A DNA stretch of 64,000 nucleotides from Rivularia sp. PCC 7116 (lineage in GTDB: Bacteria > Cyanobacteriota > Cyanobacteriia > Cyanobacteriales > Nostocaceae). The notes beneath the pieces were generated by a model that saw only the letters and a program-made list of their open reading frames with translations, was not told where the DNA came from and did not search any database. Position 1 is the stretch's first letter. Each line of letters begins with the position of its first letter. Shown piece after piece: positions 45,692 to 54,931 of the stretch. Position numbers and translations under genes: made by a program. Location: the NCBI RefSeq assembly GCF_000316665.1, contig NC_019678.1:930001-994000 (forward strand). The letters run 5' to 3'.

Positions 45692-47119
45692 ATGGATTTC
45701 TTTTGGCAACAGTTAACTTTATCTTCCCTTCCCCTGAAGCAGTATATTACTTCGAGCTACTTACACCGTGTTTTAGTCGGACTTGTAAGCTCTTGGCGAC
45801 AGACTAGCATTTTACTTCGCTGGGGCGACGCGATCGCAGTTGCACTATTAAGTATCGTATATATTCTCGCTCCTTTCGTTTCTAACGGCTTAATAGGTTT
45901 ACTACTCATAGCTTGCGTCGGATTCTGGCTGTTGCTTACAGCTTCAGATGAACCGGCTAACACTAATGCTACAGGAATTACACCAATACATATACTTGTC
46001 TTCTTCTACTGGGGAATTGCGACTGTAGCAACATCACTATCACCAGTAAAGAAAGCAGCATTTGCAGGTTGGACAAAACTAACTTTATATTTGCTGCTGT
46101 TTGCCCTTTGTGCGAGGTTACTTAAATCTTCTCGCATTCGTTCTTGGCTTATTACTGTTTTCCTACATGTATCTTTAATTGTTAGCGTTAATGGATTGCG
46201 ACAATGGTTTTTTGGTGCCAAAGCATTAGCTACTTGGGTAGATCCAGAATCATCTTTATCCAAAACTACTAGGATATATAGTTATTTAGGCAATCCAAAC
46301 TTACTTGCTGGCTATATCCTTCCTGCGGTTATTCTCAGTTTTATTGCTATTTTCGCATGGCGTAGCAGATTTACTAAAGCTCTTGCATTGACAATGTTTA
46401 TTGTCAATAGTGCTTGTTTGGTACTTACCTTTAGCCGTGGTGGTTGGATTGGTTTAGTAGTGTCGCTTTTAGTACTTTTAGTATTATTAGTATATTGGTG
46501 GAGCATTGACATGGCTCCCTTCTGGCGTACTTGGTCGCTGCCAATTCTGTTAGGAAGTTTGGCAATAGTATCTGCTTTGGCAATATTATTTGTCCCACCC
46601 GTGCGAGACAGGGTTTTAAGTATTTTTGCCGGTAGAGGCGATAGCAGTAATAACTTCCGAATCAATGTTTGGATGGCTGCAATAGAAATGATTAAAGACC
46701 GTCCGGTAATTGGTATTGGGCCAGGTAATAGTGCATTTAATAAAATTTACCCTCTTTATCAACGCCCTAATTTCACGGCTTTGAGTGCTTATTCCGTTTT
46801 TCTAGAAGTAGCTGTGGAAACTGGTTTAATTGGCTTTTTCTGTTTCATTTGGCTGCTAGTTGTCACTTTCAATTCTGGTTTAGTACAGTTAAGACGTTTA
46901 AGACTGCAACGAAATGTAGAAGGGTTATGGTTAGTTGCCGGAATTGCCGTTTTGGCGGGAATGCTCGGTCACGGTTTGGTTGATACCGTATGGTACCGTC
47001 CCCAAGTAAATACCATATGGTGGTTAATGGTTGGTTTGGTCGCGAGTTACTGGAAACCTTTATCTAAAGCTCAAATGAATCAAATCAATTCCCCGTCTCC
47101 TCAACCAACTGCAAATTAA
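45692..47119 (+). CDS. ictB: IctB family putative bicarbonate transporter / O-antigen ligase-like
   Basis: A polytopic inner-membrane protein of about 475 residues with some ten or more helices and a large loop. It matches the IctB family, first linked to inorganic carbon uptake in cyanobacteria. Structurally the family belongs to the O-antigen ligase/polymerase (Wzy_C) superfamily, with the ligase-like segment RINVWMAAIEMIKDRPVIGIGPGNSAF at about 330-355. So the molecular function remains disputed. The N-terminal part (RWGDAIAVALLS) is characteristic. A hairpin terminator follows 45 bases after the stop. Confidence 0.85.
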   Translation: MDFFWQQLTLSSLPLKQYITSSYLHRVLVGLVSSWRQTSILLRWGDAIAVALLSIVYILAPFVSNGLIGLLLIACVGFWLLLTASDEPANTNATGITPIHILVFFYWGIATVATSLSPVKKAAFAGWTKLTLYLLLFALCARLLKSSRIRSWLITVFLHVSLIVSVNGLRQWFFGAKALATWVDPESSLSKTTRIYSYLGNPNLLAGYILPAVILSFIAIFAWRSRFTKALALTMFIVNSACLVLTFSRGGWIGLVVSLLVLLVLLVYWWSIDMAPFWRTWSLPILLGSLAIVSALAILFVPPVRDRVLSIFAGRGDSSNNFRINVWMAAIEMIKDRPVIGIGPGNSAFNKIYPLYQRPNFTALSAYSVFLEVAVETGLIGFFCFIWLLVVTFNSGLVQLRRLRLQRNVEGLWLVAGIAVLAGMLGHGLVDTVWYRPQVNTIWWLMVGLVASYWKPLSKAQMNQINSPSPQPTAN

Positions 47120-47163
47120 CAAACCAAAGGTTAAATAACCTAAAATGACGTAGAGATGTAAAA

Positions 47164-47200
47164 AGAGACGTACAATTTAACGTCTCTGCATCATTTTTTT
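47164..47200 (+). terminator. ictB terminator
   Basis: AGAGACGT (47164-47171) pairs perfectly with ACGTCTCT (47180-47187) around ACAATTTA, and a T run ends at 47200. It directly precedes the convergent Rre1-like gene. Confidence 0.8.
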
Positions 47201-47216
47201 ATGGTTAACAAATGGT

Positions 47217-47885
47217 TTACTCCACTAGATTATGTTCCATCGCAAAACGTACTAATTCGGCTCGATTACTGGTATCGGTTTTTCTCAACAAGCTACTTAC
47301 ATATTTTTCTACAGTTCGAGGACTTAAATGAAGGCGATCGCCTATTTCAGCATTGGAAAATCCATGAGTCAAAATCTCTAAAACTTCCCGTTCTCTATTA
47401 GTAAGAGATTCATGCAATTGAGTTCTCTGGCGATCGGAAAGTTCGGTTTCATCAATATAATCAGCTTTTTGAAGATTTTCTTGTAATGATGATTTATATT
47501 CAGATTGAATAATTTGACTTCGTTCTAAAAGATTATTAATAGCAGCTGCTAACTCTTCAAGTTCAAAAGGTTTAGGTAAATATAAATCGCATCCGGACTG
47601 ATAGCCCAAAATTCTTTCTTGTGTTTGGGTTCTCGCTGTTAACAAAATAACGGGCAACAAACGAAAATGAACTTGTTGACGCACCTGACGCACAAGTTCG
47701 TACCCATTCATTTGCGGCATAATGATGTCGGTCACAATTAAGTCTGGATGGTGTTTATTTACCAAAACCAAACCTTGTTGACCATCGTTAGCTGTGATTA
47801 CTTGGTAGCCAGATAATTCTAGATAGTCGCTAATAGAAAGACGAGTACCTAAATCATCATCCACTACAAGGATTTTGAAGGGCAT
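47217..47885 (-). CDS. NarL/LuxR-type response regulator, Rre1/Ycf29-like
   Basis: This transcription factor has a receiver domain (1-120) with the phospho-acceptor aspartate in LIVTDIIMPQMNGYEL (about 54) and lysine in YLPKPF (about 105). A LuxR-type DNA-binding domain follows at about 155-222, with LTNREREVLEILTHGFSNAEIGDRLHLSPRTVEKY. The sequence around SISDYLELSGYQVITANDG and YQSGCDLYLPKPFELEELAA closely matches the cyanobacterial Rre1/plastid Ycf29 group, which acts in stress responses downstream of the kinases Hik2 and Hik34. Exact orthology is my reading. A GAGTACT/AGTACTC inverted repeat lies 48-85 bases upstream of its start. Confidence 0.85.
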   Translation of the reverse strand: MPFKILVVDDDLGTRLSISDYLELSGYQVITANDGQQGLVLVNKHHPDLIVTDIIMPQMNGYELVRQVRQQVHFRLLPVILLTARTQTQERILGYQSGCDLYLPKPFELEELAAAINNLLERSQIIQSEYKSSLQENLQKADYIDETELSDRQRTQLHESLTNREREVLEILTHGFSNAEIGDRLHLSPRTVEKYVSSLLRKTDTSNRAELVRFAMEHNLVE

Positions 47886-47932
47886 AGACCTTACACCCCT
47901 AAAACTTTTAAACTTCAGTTCTTGACTTAAAT

Positions 47933-47970
47933 GAGTACTATCGATATAAATTACCTCCGGTACAGTACTC
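47933..47970. promoter_or_regulatory. GAGTACT ... AGTACTC inverted repeat upstream of the Rre1-like gene
   Basis: Seven-base arms GAGTACT (47933-47939) and AGTACTC (47964-47970) are separated by 24 bases, in the upstream region of the minus-strand regulator gene. It could be an operator or an RNA stem. The support is only its position. Confidence 0.3.
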
Positions 47971-48507
47971 TTATGTTTTATACTATGACAGCATTACCTT
48001 GGAATCACTTCCTCAAGACTGAATTTATAAAAAAAATATTAAATCATCAGTATGAAATTTATATTAATAAATATTAACTATTATATCGCATAGTTGAATT
48101 GATTTACTCTCAAAAATAAATATAGCAGGAGTTATATTCAATTTATTTTACATACGCCTCTACTACAGCAATAAGTTGAATTTGTCAGGGATTTAACATA
48201 TTAGCGTTTAGCATTTTTGATTTAACCATAATTACTTTATTAATAAAACTTAAAAAAATTATGCTTACTATAATTCTATTTCTCTGAGTATTTATGCTCA
48301 GTAGGATATAGTACATAATCCCTATTGATTTCATTTAATATCTAAAAAATAATCAATACAAGATATTATTTCGTTTTTTATCAAAAATATATAAGATTTT
48401 ACAGTTGACCTTATTAAGATTTGTGATTGTTTTTGAAATGAATCTCTAGTGGTTAGATGGACTTGATTGCTTAAGACTTATAATTTTTTTGAATAAATTC
48501 TTGGGGT
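47971..48507. other. AT-rich intergenic region
   Basis: The rest of the 620-base spacer between the Rre1-like and Rieske genes is very AT-rich. I found no ORF, repeat or RNA structure in it. Confidence 0.5.
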
Positions 48508-49845
48508 TTAATCTTTTTCAGGATGTAGATAATCCTGAAAAATAAATTGAGGAATTAGCCAAAATTTAAGCCAAGCAAAAGCTACTAGACTCACTAATCC
48601 AGTCAGCATTAAAGGTAAGCCGAACTGAGTTCTAAATGTATCGGGAAGAATAGCAATTACGGAAATAAGAATGGCAAAATATGCAACTAAAAATACTTGC
48701 AAACGCTGTGAATTTTTCAGCGCTTTTCTACAGCTACTACAATTTTGAGTATGTTGTTTGTAACGGTCAAGTAATTGTTGACGGTTTTCATTTATTGTCA
48801 ACGTACAATTTTGTGGAACTTGGATTCCAACTTCATCCCAAGGAAGCTTACCTTGAGAATATTTATCAAACCAGTTACGAAATTCAATTATTAAGCGATC
48901 TGCACTTGTTGGTAGTTGATAAGCAGTTTTCCAACTTTCTTGCGATTGTCTTTCTTGGAGAAAATGCTCTTGTTGATGCAGCAGAATCATGTCACCGTCA
49001 AGGACTTTATTTCTAATTTTGATATGACTCCACCAACGCGGTATTATCCGATTGAGATTGGTAGCAAAGTTACGGGTAAATTGGGCGACAATTCTAGATT
49101 TACCAGGGTAAGTAGGTATGCAGTAGGTAACAAGTCCGAGTTGCTTACCTTCGTCACCCACACGGATTGTATATTCCAAACGGCAAGGTGGTTCAAAGGT
49201 AATAGTGGTTTGAAATCTTCCTGAAGAAGTCGCTTCAATTAAATTTGCTGTTGATTTAACAATTTGGAGGATGACAGGTGAAGCTTGCTCGCGATTACCT
49301 TGTACTCCATGATGGGTAAAAGGAACGTGACTAGGATCTGCGACATTTTCAACAAGTGTTTGCCAATCATATTCTAAATCGCGGACGTAAGAAGACCAAA
49401 CAAAACCTTTATTTGCATCAACTTGAGGTGACAGAGGTAAAGGGGTATCGTTCGCTAATTGTGGAGAATTTGCATCGAGCCAAACCCACAATAAGTCATT
49501 TTCTTGACGTACAGGTAAACTAACAGCGCAAAGATTTTTTTGATTTTTCGTAACTAGTTGTGGATTCTCAGCCTGGGGAATGCGGGTACAAATTCCTTCT
49601 GCATCAAATTCCCAACCGTGATAGCTGCACATCAAGTTACCGGTTTTTTCATCAACCCTTCCCTCACTCAAAGGTGCGAGACGATGGGGACATTTATCTA
49701 AAAATACCCGGTAATCGGATAATTTTGGCTTCCAGATGACTAAACGAAGTCCTAAAACAGTTACTGCTGTTGGTTTTTTGGGGTCAATATCTTCGACAGG
49801 GGAAACTGGATACCAATGCCCAAAGAAGTTGAATTCTGATTGCAT
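48508..49845 (-). CDS. Rieske oxygenase of the pheophorbide a oxygenase/Tic55 type
   Basis: The 445-residue protein has a Rieske [2Fe-2S] domain at about 5-110, with CPHRLAPL and CSYHGW as cluster ligands (CxH and CxxH). The mononuclear iron site is DPSHVPFTHH at about 175. A C-terminal NCSSCRKAL CxxC motif and two hydrophobic segments at about 385-435 are typical of the PAO/CAO/Tic55 class. Relatives in plants degrade chlorophyll or act in the chloroplast envelope. The cyanobacterial substrate is not known. It is divergent from hemJ, a haem/chlorophyll synthesis gene, which fits a tetrapyrrole context, although that is only circumstantial. Confidence 0.85.
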   Translation of the reverse strand: MQSEFNFFGHWYPVSPVEDIDPKKPTAVTVLGLRLVIWKPKLSDYRVFLDKCPHRLAPLSEGRVDEKTGNLMCSYHGWEFDAEGICTRIPQAENPQLVTKNQKNLCAVSLPVRQENDLLWVWLDANSPQLANDTPLPLSPQVDANKGFVWSSYVRDLEYDWQTLVENVADPSHVPFTHHGVQGNREQASPVILQIVKSTANLIEATSSGRFQTTITFEPPCRLEYTIRVGDEGKQLGLVTYCIPTYPGKSRIVAQFTRNFATNLNRIIPRWWSHIKIRNKVLDGDMILLHQQEHFLQERQSQESWKTAYQLPTSADRLIIEFRNWFDKYSQGKLPWDEVGIQVPQNCTLTINENRQQLLDRYKQHTQNCSSCRKALKNSQRLQVFLVAYFAILISVIAILPDTFRTQFGLPLMLTGLVSLVAFAWLKFWLIPQFIFQDYLHPEKD

Positions 49846-50047
49846 TCAAAAAAAAGCCAGTAGGGTGCAAGCGTTAAAATAAGATATCTACACAAAAAAA
49901 TACATTATCCCAAATTGAATCCAGGCAACGTTAAAGTTCGTATTTCTTCATCTAGCGAGCATCGATTAACAGTTGTTCAAGAGCTTTTTATCGTAACCTA
50001 ATATTTATATCGCCCCTTTAAAATGAAGTTTGTAAAGGTTACGATTT

Positions 50048-50617
50048 ATGGCTTATTCCTGGTTTAAAGCATTTCACATCGTTGGTATTGTAGTTTGGTT
50101 TGCTGGTTTGTTCTACTTAGTACGTTTGTTTATCTATCATGTAGAAGCTGAGCAAGAAGCAGAACCCGCACGCACGATATTGAAAAATCAATATCAAATC
50201 ATGGAGAAACGTCTCTACAGCATTATTACCACGCCAGGAATGATTGTAACGGTCTTGATGGCGATTGGTTTGTTGTCAACTGAGCCGGAAGTTTTAAAAC
50301 AGCCTTGGTTACACGTCAAGCTGGCTTTTGTGGTGTTATTGATTGGTTATCATCATTACTGCAAGCGTTTAATGAAGCAGCTAGCAGCAGGTGAATGTAA
50401 ATGGGGTAGTCAGCAGTTACGCGCTTTGAATGAAGCACCTACTGTAATGCTGGTTGTAATTGTGTTGTTAGCAGTCTTCAAAAATAGTCTTCCTACCGAT
50501 ATTACAGCTTGGGGTATTTTCGGGTTAGTTATTGCCATGGCTGCTACTATTCAGCTTTACGCCAAAAAACGTCGTCAAGATAAAGAGAAGTTGGAAGCAC
50601 AGGTTTCTCAAGGTTAA
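50048..50617 (+). CDS. hemJ: protoporphyrinogen oxidase HemJ
   Basis: HemJ oxidises protoporphyrinogen IX to protoporphyrin IX in the inner membrane. This step feeds both haem and chlorophyll. The 189-residue protein has four hydrophobic segments. The characteristic N-terminus WFKAFHIVGIVVWFAGLFYL contains the conserved histidine at about residue 10. Other family features are EKRLYSIITTPGMIVT at about 53 and WLHVKLAFVVLLIGYHHYC at about 87-105. The neighbouring Rieske gene on the opposite strand is also linked to tetrapyrroles. A hairpin terminator follows the stop. Confidence 0.92.
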   Translation: MAYSWFKAFHIVGIVVWFAGLFYLVRLFIYHVEAEQEAEPARTILKNQYQIMEKRLYSIITTPGMIVTVLMAIGLLSTEPEVLKQPWLHVKLAFVVLLIGYHHYCKRLMKQLAAGECKWGSQQLRALNEAPTVMLVVIVLLAVFKNSLPTDITAWGIFGLVIAMAATIQLYAKKRRQDKEKLEAQVSQG

Positions 50618-50646
50618 GTGTTAGGTTTTCGTTTATAAAGCGTAGG

Positions 50647-50679
50647 GAGACGTAGCATTGCTACGTCTCTATATTTTTT
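50647..50679 (+). terminator. hemJ terminator
   Basis: GAGACGTAGC (50647-50656) pairs perfectly with GCTACGTCTC (50660-50669) around ATT, then an AT-rich T run follows. It begins 30 bases after the hemJ stop. Confidence 0.8.
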
Positions 50680-50862
50680 CAAGATTATCTTAAATTACTT
50701 AGTTTTGAGTTTTATAATGGCGACATGGGACAATCTAAGTGCAGAAAATGATTAAGAGATTCGACTAAATACATTAAATAATTAAATAAAAATCAGTAAT
50801 TACAAGAATAAACTTAAAAACTAACTGCATAAATTTGATGAAAAGTGCGGTTCGCATACTAA

Positions 50863-51174
50863 GGGATAGAATTACTAAAAATAATCATCGGAATATCGAA
50901 ATCTCTAGCTCAAATATTCGCAAATTATGAGACATTAAGTAATGTTAACAAGTTAAATGTTCCCGGATGGTTCGGTTGGTTCTCGCTTTTAGGTATTATC
51001 TGGATTTATATTTCTCAGTTTCGCTTGTATAAAACCATAAACCAACTTTATCGCGATGCAGGAATGAAAGAACCTTTGATAGTTTGGTGGATATTTATTC
51101 CGGGATTGAATTTGATAGTTGGTTTAAGAAAAATCCATTTTTTGAGTAATATTGGGCAAATCGACAAAATATAG
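50863..51174 (+). pseudogene. membrane-protein ORF without a start codon
   Basis: An open frame from a stop at 50860 to TAG at 51172 reads ...NKLNVPGWFGWFSLLGI and later LYRDAGMKEPLIVWWIF followed by IPGLNLIVGLRKIH. This looks like a small membrane protein with two hydrophobic stretches. The frame has no ATG, GTG or TTG near its beginning; the nearest ATG (50838) is out of frame. It is either a decayed gene, a frameshifted start, or uses a start I cannot justify. I do not recognise the family. Confidence 0.4.
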
Positions 51175-51266
51175 TTGTTAATGATTTTTTGGCAAAAAGC
51201 ATTCCTTTTCTCTCGGTAAATGCATAATTAAATTAATACCAATTCTGTATGAGGTTGCGCTTTATC

Positions 51267-51315
51267 GCCCTCACTCTGTAAGAGTGGGGCTATTGAAACA
51301 AAGCCCCTCCGGGTA
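51267..51315 (+). repeat. bipartite hairpin repeat, copy D
   Basis: GCCCTCACTCTGTAAGAGTG and GGGCTATTGAAACAAAGCCCC correspond to the same two-hairpin unit as at 11861, 13718 and 14037. Further palindromic sequence, such as TCTCCCTCCGGGAGA at about 51325, follows it. Confidence 0.65.
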
Positions 51316-51452
51316 TCTCCCTCCGGGAGACGCTCCGCGTTCACGAAGTGACCCGTTAGGGTAACACTAGTTTTGGGGACCCAAACCGACACCCCCAACT
51401 AGATTCACCGTCTACACGGGCTGAATTCGGCGCATCTTTATAAAGAAATGGT

Positions 51453-51486
51453 ATAAGGTGCGTCGCTATCTATAAACGCACCTTAT
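51453..51486. repeat. 11-bp hairpin upstream of the DUF6671 gene
   Basis: ATAAGGTGCGT (51453-51463) and ACGCACCTTAT (51476-51486) are perfectly complementary across a 12-base loop, 31 bases before the next start codon. It could affect the transcript of the DUF6671 gene or be the tail of the repeat cluster. Confidence 0.6.
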
Positions 51487-51517
51487 TGATTTGCTATTGA
51501 CTGAAATAACAATATTT

Positions 51518-52381
51518 ATGGATAGTCAGACATTCTTTGAAAACCGAATTGCCGTACTCGCTACCATGCATAAAAAAGAGAGGGTAATTGCTCCGCTCTT
51601 GGATAAAGAATTAGGTATAAAAGTAACAGTACCGCAAAATTTCAATACTGATAAATTTGGCTCTTTTACAAGAGAAATAGAACGTTCGGGAAGTCAAATA
51701 GAAGCTGCAAGATTGAAAGCACAACAAGCACTTTTAGTGACAGGTGAAAGTTTAGCGATCGCCAGCGAAGGAAGTTTTGCTCCTCATCCTTCTTTACCTT
51801 ATATTCCCTGCAATCGAGAACTTGTAATTTTGATAGATCTAAAAAATGATTTAGAAATCATTGGGGAAGAATTATCTACAGATACAAATCACAATCATTT
51901 AAAAGTTAGTAATATCCAACAAGCTTTAGAATTTGCGGACAAAGTTGGCTTTCCCCAACATGGTTTGGTTGTAATGTTAAACGACTATCCTGAAAATAAC
52001 GAAGAGATAATTAAAGGAATTAATACAGAAGCAGCATTAACTGAAGCAATAAATAGTGCCTTGAAAAAATCATCAAATGGCGCAGTGCATCTCGAAACTG
52101 ATATGCGAGCAATGTACAATCCTACGAGAATGAAGAATATAGGAAAAGCGACTTTAAACCTGATTGAAAAAATTAACAGCCTTTGTCCAAATTGTTCAAC
52201 ACCTGGTTTCGATATTGTTCAACAAATTCCGGGATTGCCGTGTGAATGGTGTAGCGCTCCCACAACTTTAACGAAGTCTGTAATTTATAAGTGTCAAAAA
52301 TGTGGTTTCAGGAAAGAAAAATCATCTCCCCAAGGTAAGCAGTTTGCAGAGCCTGCTCAATGTATATACTGCAATCCTTAA
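51518..52381 (+). CDS. DUF6671 family protein with zinc ribbon
   Basis: I place this 287-residue protein in DUF6671, a family without an established function. The main part (about 1-210) has conserved segments: ATMHKKERVIAPLL near the start, ASEGSFAPHPSLPYIPCNRE at about 85-104, and LETDMRAMYNPTRM at about 195. The C-terminus holds four CxxC pairs: CPNC, CEWC, CQKC and CIYC. These could bind two zinc ions. A longer frame could start at a TTG at 51491, but the ATG at 51518 gives the usual beginning. A cluster of hairpin repeats lies just upstream. I know of no partner. Confidence 0.72.
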   Translation: MDSQTFFENRIAVLATMHKKERVIAPLLDKELGIKVTVPQNFNTDKFGSFTREIERSGSQIEAARLKAQQALLVTGESLAIASEGSFAPHPSLPYIPCNRELVILIDLKNDLEIIGEELSTDTNHNHLKVSNIQQALEFADKVGFPQHGLVVMLNDYPENNEEIIKGINTEAALTEAINSALKKSSNGAVHLETDMRAMYNPTRMKNIGKATLNLIEKINSLCPNCSTPGFDIVQQIPGLPCEWCSAPTTLTKSVIYKCQKCGFRKEKSSPQGKQFAEPAQCIYCNP

Positions 52382-52484
52382 TTTTTATAGGTTCTAACTG
52401 CGAACTTAAGTGCTTGCGACAAATCCTGTAAATACGCAAGAAAAGCGAAAAAAAATTAGTAAAATTTATTGCTAGCAAAAATAA

Positions 52485-52516
52485 AAGCTCTCAACCCATT
52501 TAAGGGAAGAGAGCTT
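52485..52516 (-). terminator. terminator of the Bgt operon
   Basis: AAGCTCTC (52485-52492) pairs with GAGAGCTT (52509-52516). On the minus strand the hairpin is followed by a TTTTATTTTT run. It ends the ABC transporter transcript. Confidence 0.75.
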
Positions 52517-52641
52517 CAAGTGTGGTGTGAGGAATGTTGTTTTATGCTGTCTATAACCAATTATACTTACTAAGTGTGAAGTATATATTACCAGAGTATG
52601 AAAGTTGTATATTGATTAACTCTGACGAGATAAAAATAAAT

Positions 52642-53376
52642 TTAGAGCATTTTTTCTAGAAATTGTTTAGCGCGATCGCACTTTGGATTGTTGAAAAAAT
52701 CCTTTGGTGGAGCATCTTCAGCTAAATATCCCTTGTCGAGAAACATGATTCGGCTCGCAACTTCTCTTGCAAAACCCATTTCATGAGTAACTATAGCCAA
52801 AGTAAATCCCGTGTTTGCCAAATTTTTCATTACCTCTAATACATCTTTAACCATTTCTGGATCTAAAGCGGAGGTGGGTTCATCAAACAAAATCATTTCC
52901 GGTTCCATAGCTAAAGCCCGTGCTATAGCCACGCGCTGCTTCTGCCCTCCCGAAAGTCTTGCTGGATAAGCATCAGCTTTTTCAGCCAAGCCGACTTTTT
53001 CTAGTAATTCAATAGCTTTCATCCCAGCTTGCTTCTTATCTAAATTTTTTACCTTAATAGGTGCATAAGTAATGTTTTGTAGCACCGTCATATGGGGAAA
53101 CAAATTAAAATGCTGAAACACCATTACCAAGCGCTGTCGAATTTTAGCAATGTTAGTTTTAGGATGAGTTGTTTCTTCATCATGAAAATAAACCTTTCCT
53201 GAAGTAGGGATTTCCAATAAATTGATGCATCGCAAAAAAGTAGATTTACCCGAACCAGAAGGACCTAAAATAGCAACCACTTCACCTTGATAAATCTCTG
53301 TAGAAATATCTTTGAGGACATCAAGACTTCCAAATGATTTACACAATGACTCTGTAAGGATGATGGGTTTTTTCAT
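52642..53376 (-). CDS. amino acid ABC transporter ATP-binding protein (GlnQ/BgtA-like)
   Basis: A full-length 244-residue ABC ATPase. Walker A is GPSGSGKST at about residue 37, the signature is [15 protein letters not shown] at about 143, Walker [14 protein letters not shown] at about 165, and the switch histidine is in VTHEMGF at about 200. The whole sequence is typical of polar amino acid uptake ATPases such as GlnQ/HisP. It lies 70 bases downstream of a fused substrate-binding/permease gene, as in the cyanobacterial Bgt system for basic amino acids and glutamine. BgtA in other cyanobacteria can be encoded elsewhere, so naming it BgtA is provisional. Confidence 0.93.
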   Translation of the reverse strand: MKKPIILTESLCKSFGSLDVLKDISTEIYQGEVVAILGPSGSGKSTFLRCINLLEIPTSGKVYFHDEETTHPKTNIAKIRQRLVMVFQHFNLFPHMTVLQNITYAPIKVKNLDKKQAGMKAIELLEKVGLAEKADAYPARLSGGQKQRVAIARALAMEPEMILFDEPTSALDPEMVKDVLEVMKNLANTGFTLAIVTHEMGFAREVASRIMFLDKGYLAEDAPPKDFFNNPKCDRAKQFLEKML

Positions 53377-53446
53377 CTGAATTGTTAGTTAGTTAGTTGA
53401 TAGTGGTTAGTAATACATATTTGACTATTGATAACTGATAACTGTA

Positions 53447-54931
53447 TCAATCGCTTCTTCTCAATTTATTTTCCAAAGCAGAAGCAGCAAAAGATAAACC
53501 CATGACTAAAAGGTAATAAATTAATCCGGCAAACAATAACGGTTCAAAATAAATATACTTGTTTGCTCCCACAATTTGAGCGCTACGTAATATCTCAACT
53601 ACACCAATTGTTGCAACTAGAGAAGAATCTTTTAATAGTCCGATAGTTTCATTTACTAATGCAGGTAAAATGTTCTTTAATGCCTGTGGCAATATTATGT
53701 CCCACATCATCATTGGATAAGCAATACCCATAGACATTGCTGCTTCAAACTGTCCTTTGTCTACAGCTTGGATTCCACCCCGAATTGTTTCTGACATATA
53801 AGCACCAGAATTTAACGTAAAAGTAAATACGCCAGCTTGAAAAGCAGAAATATCGTATCCCGTTAATTGAGGTGTGGCAAAATACACTAAAGATAGCTGT
53901 AAAAGTAATGGTGTACCTCGAAAAATAGAAGTATACGCATTAGCAAACCAGTTAAGTAATTTAATTCCAGAAATCTTGAAGAAAGATAGGGCTGTTCCCC
54001 AGAATAAACCGAGGAATACTGATGATAAAGTAAATGATAGAGTTAAGGGAATCCCTTTCAGAATAAAAGGTAAATCAGGAAGAATTCGCCGAAAATCTAA
54101 ATTTAATCCGTCTTTAGTTTTAGCAGGCGGTGCAGTAATGTTTTCTGATGTAGGATTTGCAGAAAACCACTTTTTACTCAACCTTTCCAATTCACCATTA
54201 TCCTTCATTTTTTGCAGCACTTCGTTAAATGGTTTAACTAGCTGCGAACCTTTAGGAAAAGCAATAGCCGAACCCGATGCGTTTTCCAGCGAAGGAATAA
54301 TATTAAACTGTAAGCCTGGGTTCGATTGCACAAATCCCAAAGCCACAGTATCTTCAACAATTGCCGCATCAATTCTGCCAGCTTTTATTTCCTGAACTAT
54401 CTCTGGTACTTTATTTAATTGCTTTAATCTGATATTTGGAAATTTTTGGGAAATTTGTTTAGCATTTTGTTCTTGAATTGTACCCAATTGAACGCCAACA
54501 ATCTTATTAGATAAATCTTTTGGCTTAGTTATATTGCTATTTTTAGAAGCAACAATAGTATCTTTAGCTTCGTAATAAATAATCGAAAAATCCACATTAG
54601 CGCGGCGTTGTGGAGTTGGAGTCATTCCAGCCATCACAAAGTCAGCACGATTTGCTTGGAGTGCCGGAATCAAACCATTAAAATCCGATTGGGCAATATT
54701 AAGTTTAAAACCTAACTCCTTTTTAATATAGTTAGCAATATCAATATCAAAACCAACTATTTGGCGATCGCCATTTTTCGTTTGATAAAATTCATAAGGA
54801 GGATAATCGGGGGAAGTAATCATCGTCAGTGTTTCTTTACCAACAGATGAAGCATTAATCGGATAATAATCGCTAAAAACAATACTTGTTATCAGTATTA
54901 CCGTAAATAACAATAATCTGCGTTTCTTCAT
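53447..54931 (-). CDS. fused solute-binding/permease protein of amino acid ABC transporter (BgtB-like)
   Basis: The protein joins two units normally encoded separately. An N-terminal signal and solute-binding domain (SBP_bac_3; about 30-265) includes ITSPDYPPYEFYQ and GFDIDIANYIKKELG. The permease domain follows (about 285-490), with membrane helices and the family loop EAAMSMGIAYPMMMWDIILP. The same fusion is characteristic of BgtB in Synechocystis and Anabaena, which takes up basic amino acids and glutamine. With the ATPase downstream it forms a complete importer. The true substrate here was not tested. The start at 54931 begins MKKRRLLLFTV, a good signal peptide. Confidence 0.9.
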   Translation of the reverse strand: MKKRRLLLFTVILITSIVFSDYYPINASSVGKETLTMITSPDYPPYEFYQTKNGDRQIVGFDIDIANYIKKELGFKLNIAQSDFNGLIPALQANRADFVMAGMTPTPQRRANVDFSIIYYEAKDTIVASKNSNITKPKDLSNKIVGVQLGTIQEQNAKQISQKFPNIRLKQLNKVPEIVQEIKAGRIDAAIVEDTVALGFVQSNPGLQFNIIPSLENASGSAIAFPKGSQLVKPFNEVLQKMKDNGELERLSKKWFSANPTSENITAPPAKTKDGLNLDFRRILPDLPFILKGIPLTLSFTLSSVFLGLFWGTALSFFKISGIKLLNWFANAYTSIFRGTPLLLQLSLVYFATPQLTGYDISAFQAGVFTFTLNSGAYMSETIRGGIQAVDKGQFEAAMSMGIAYPMMMWDIILPQALKNILPALVNETIGLLKDSSLVATIGVVEILRSAQIVGANKYIYFEPLLFAGLIYYLLVMGLSFAASALENKLRRSD

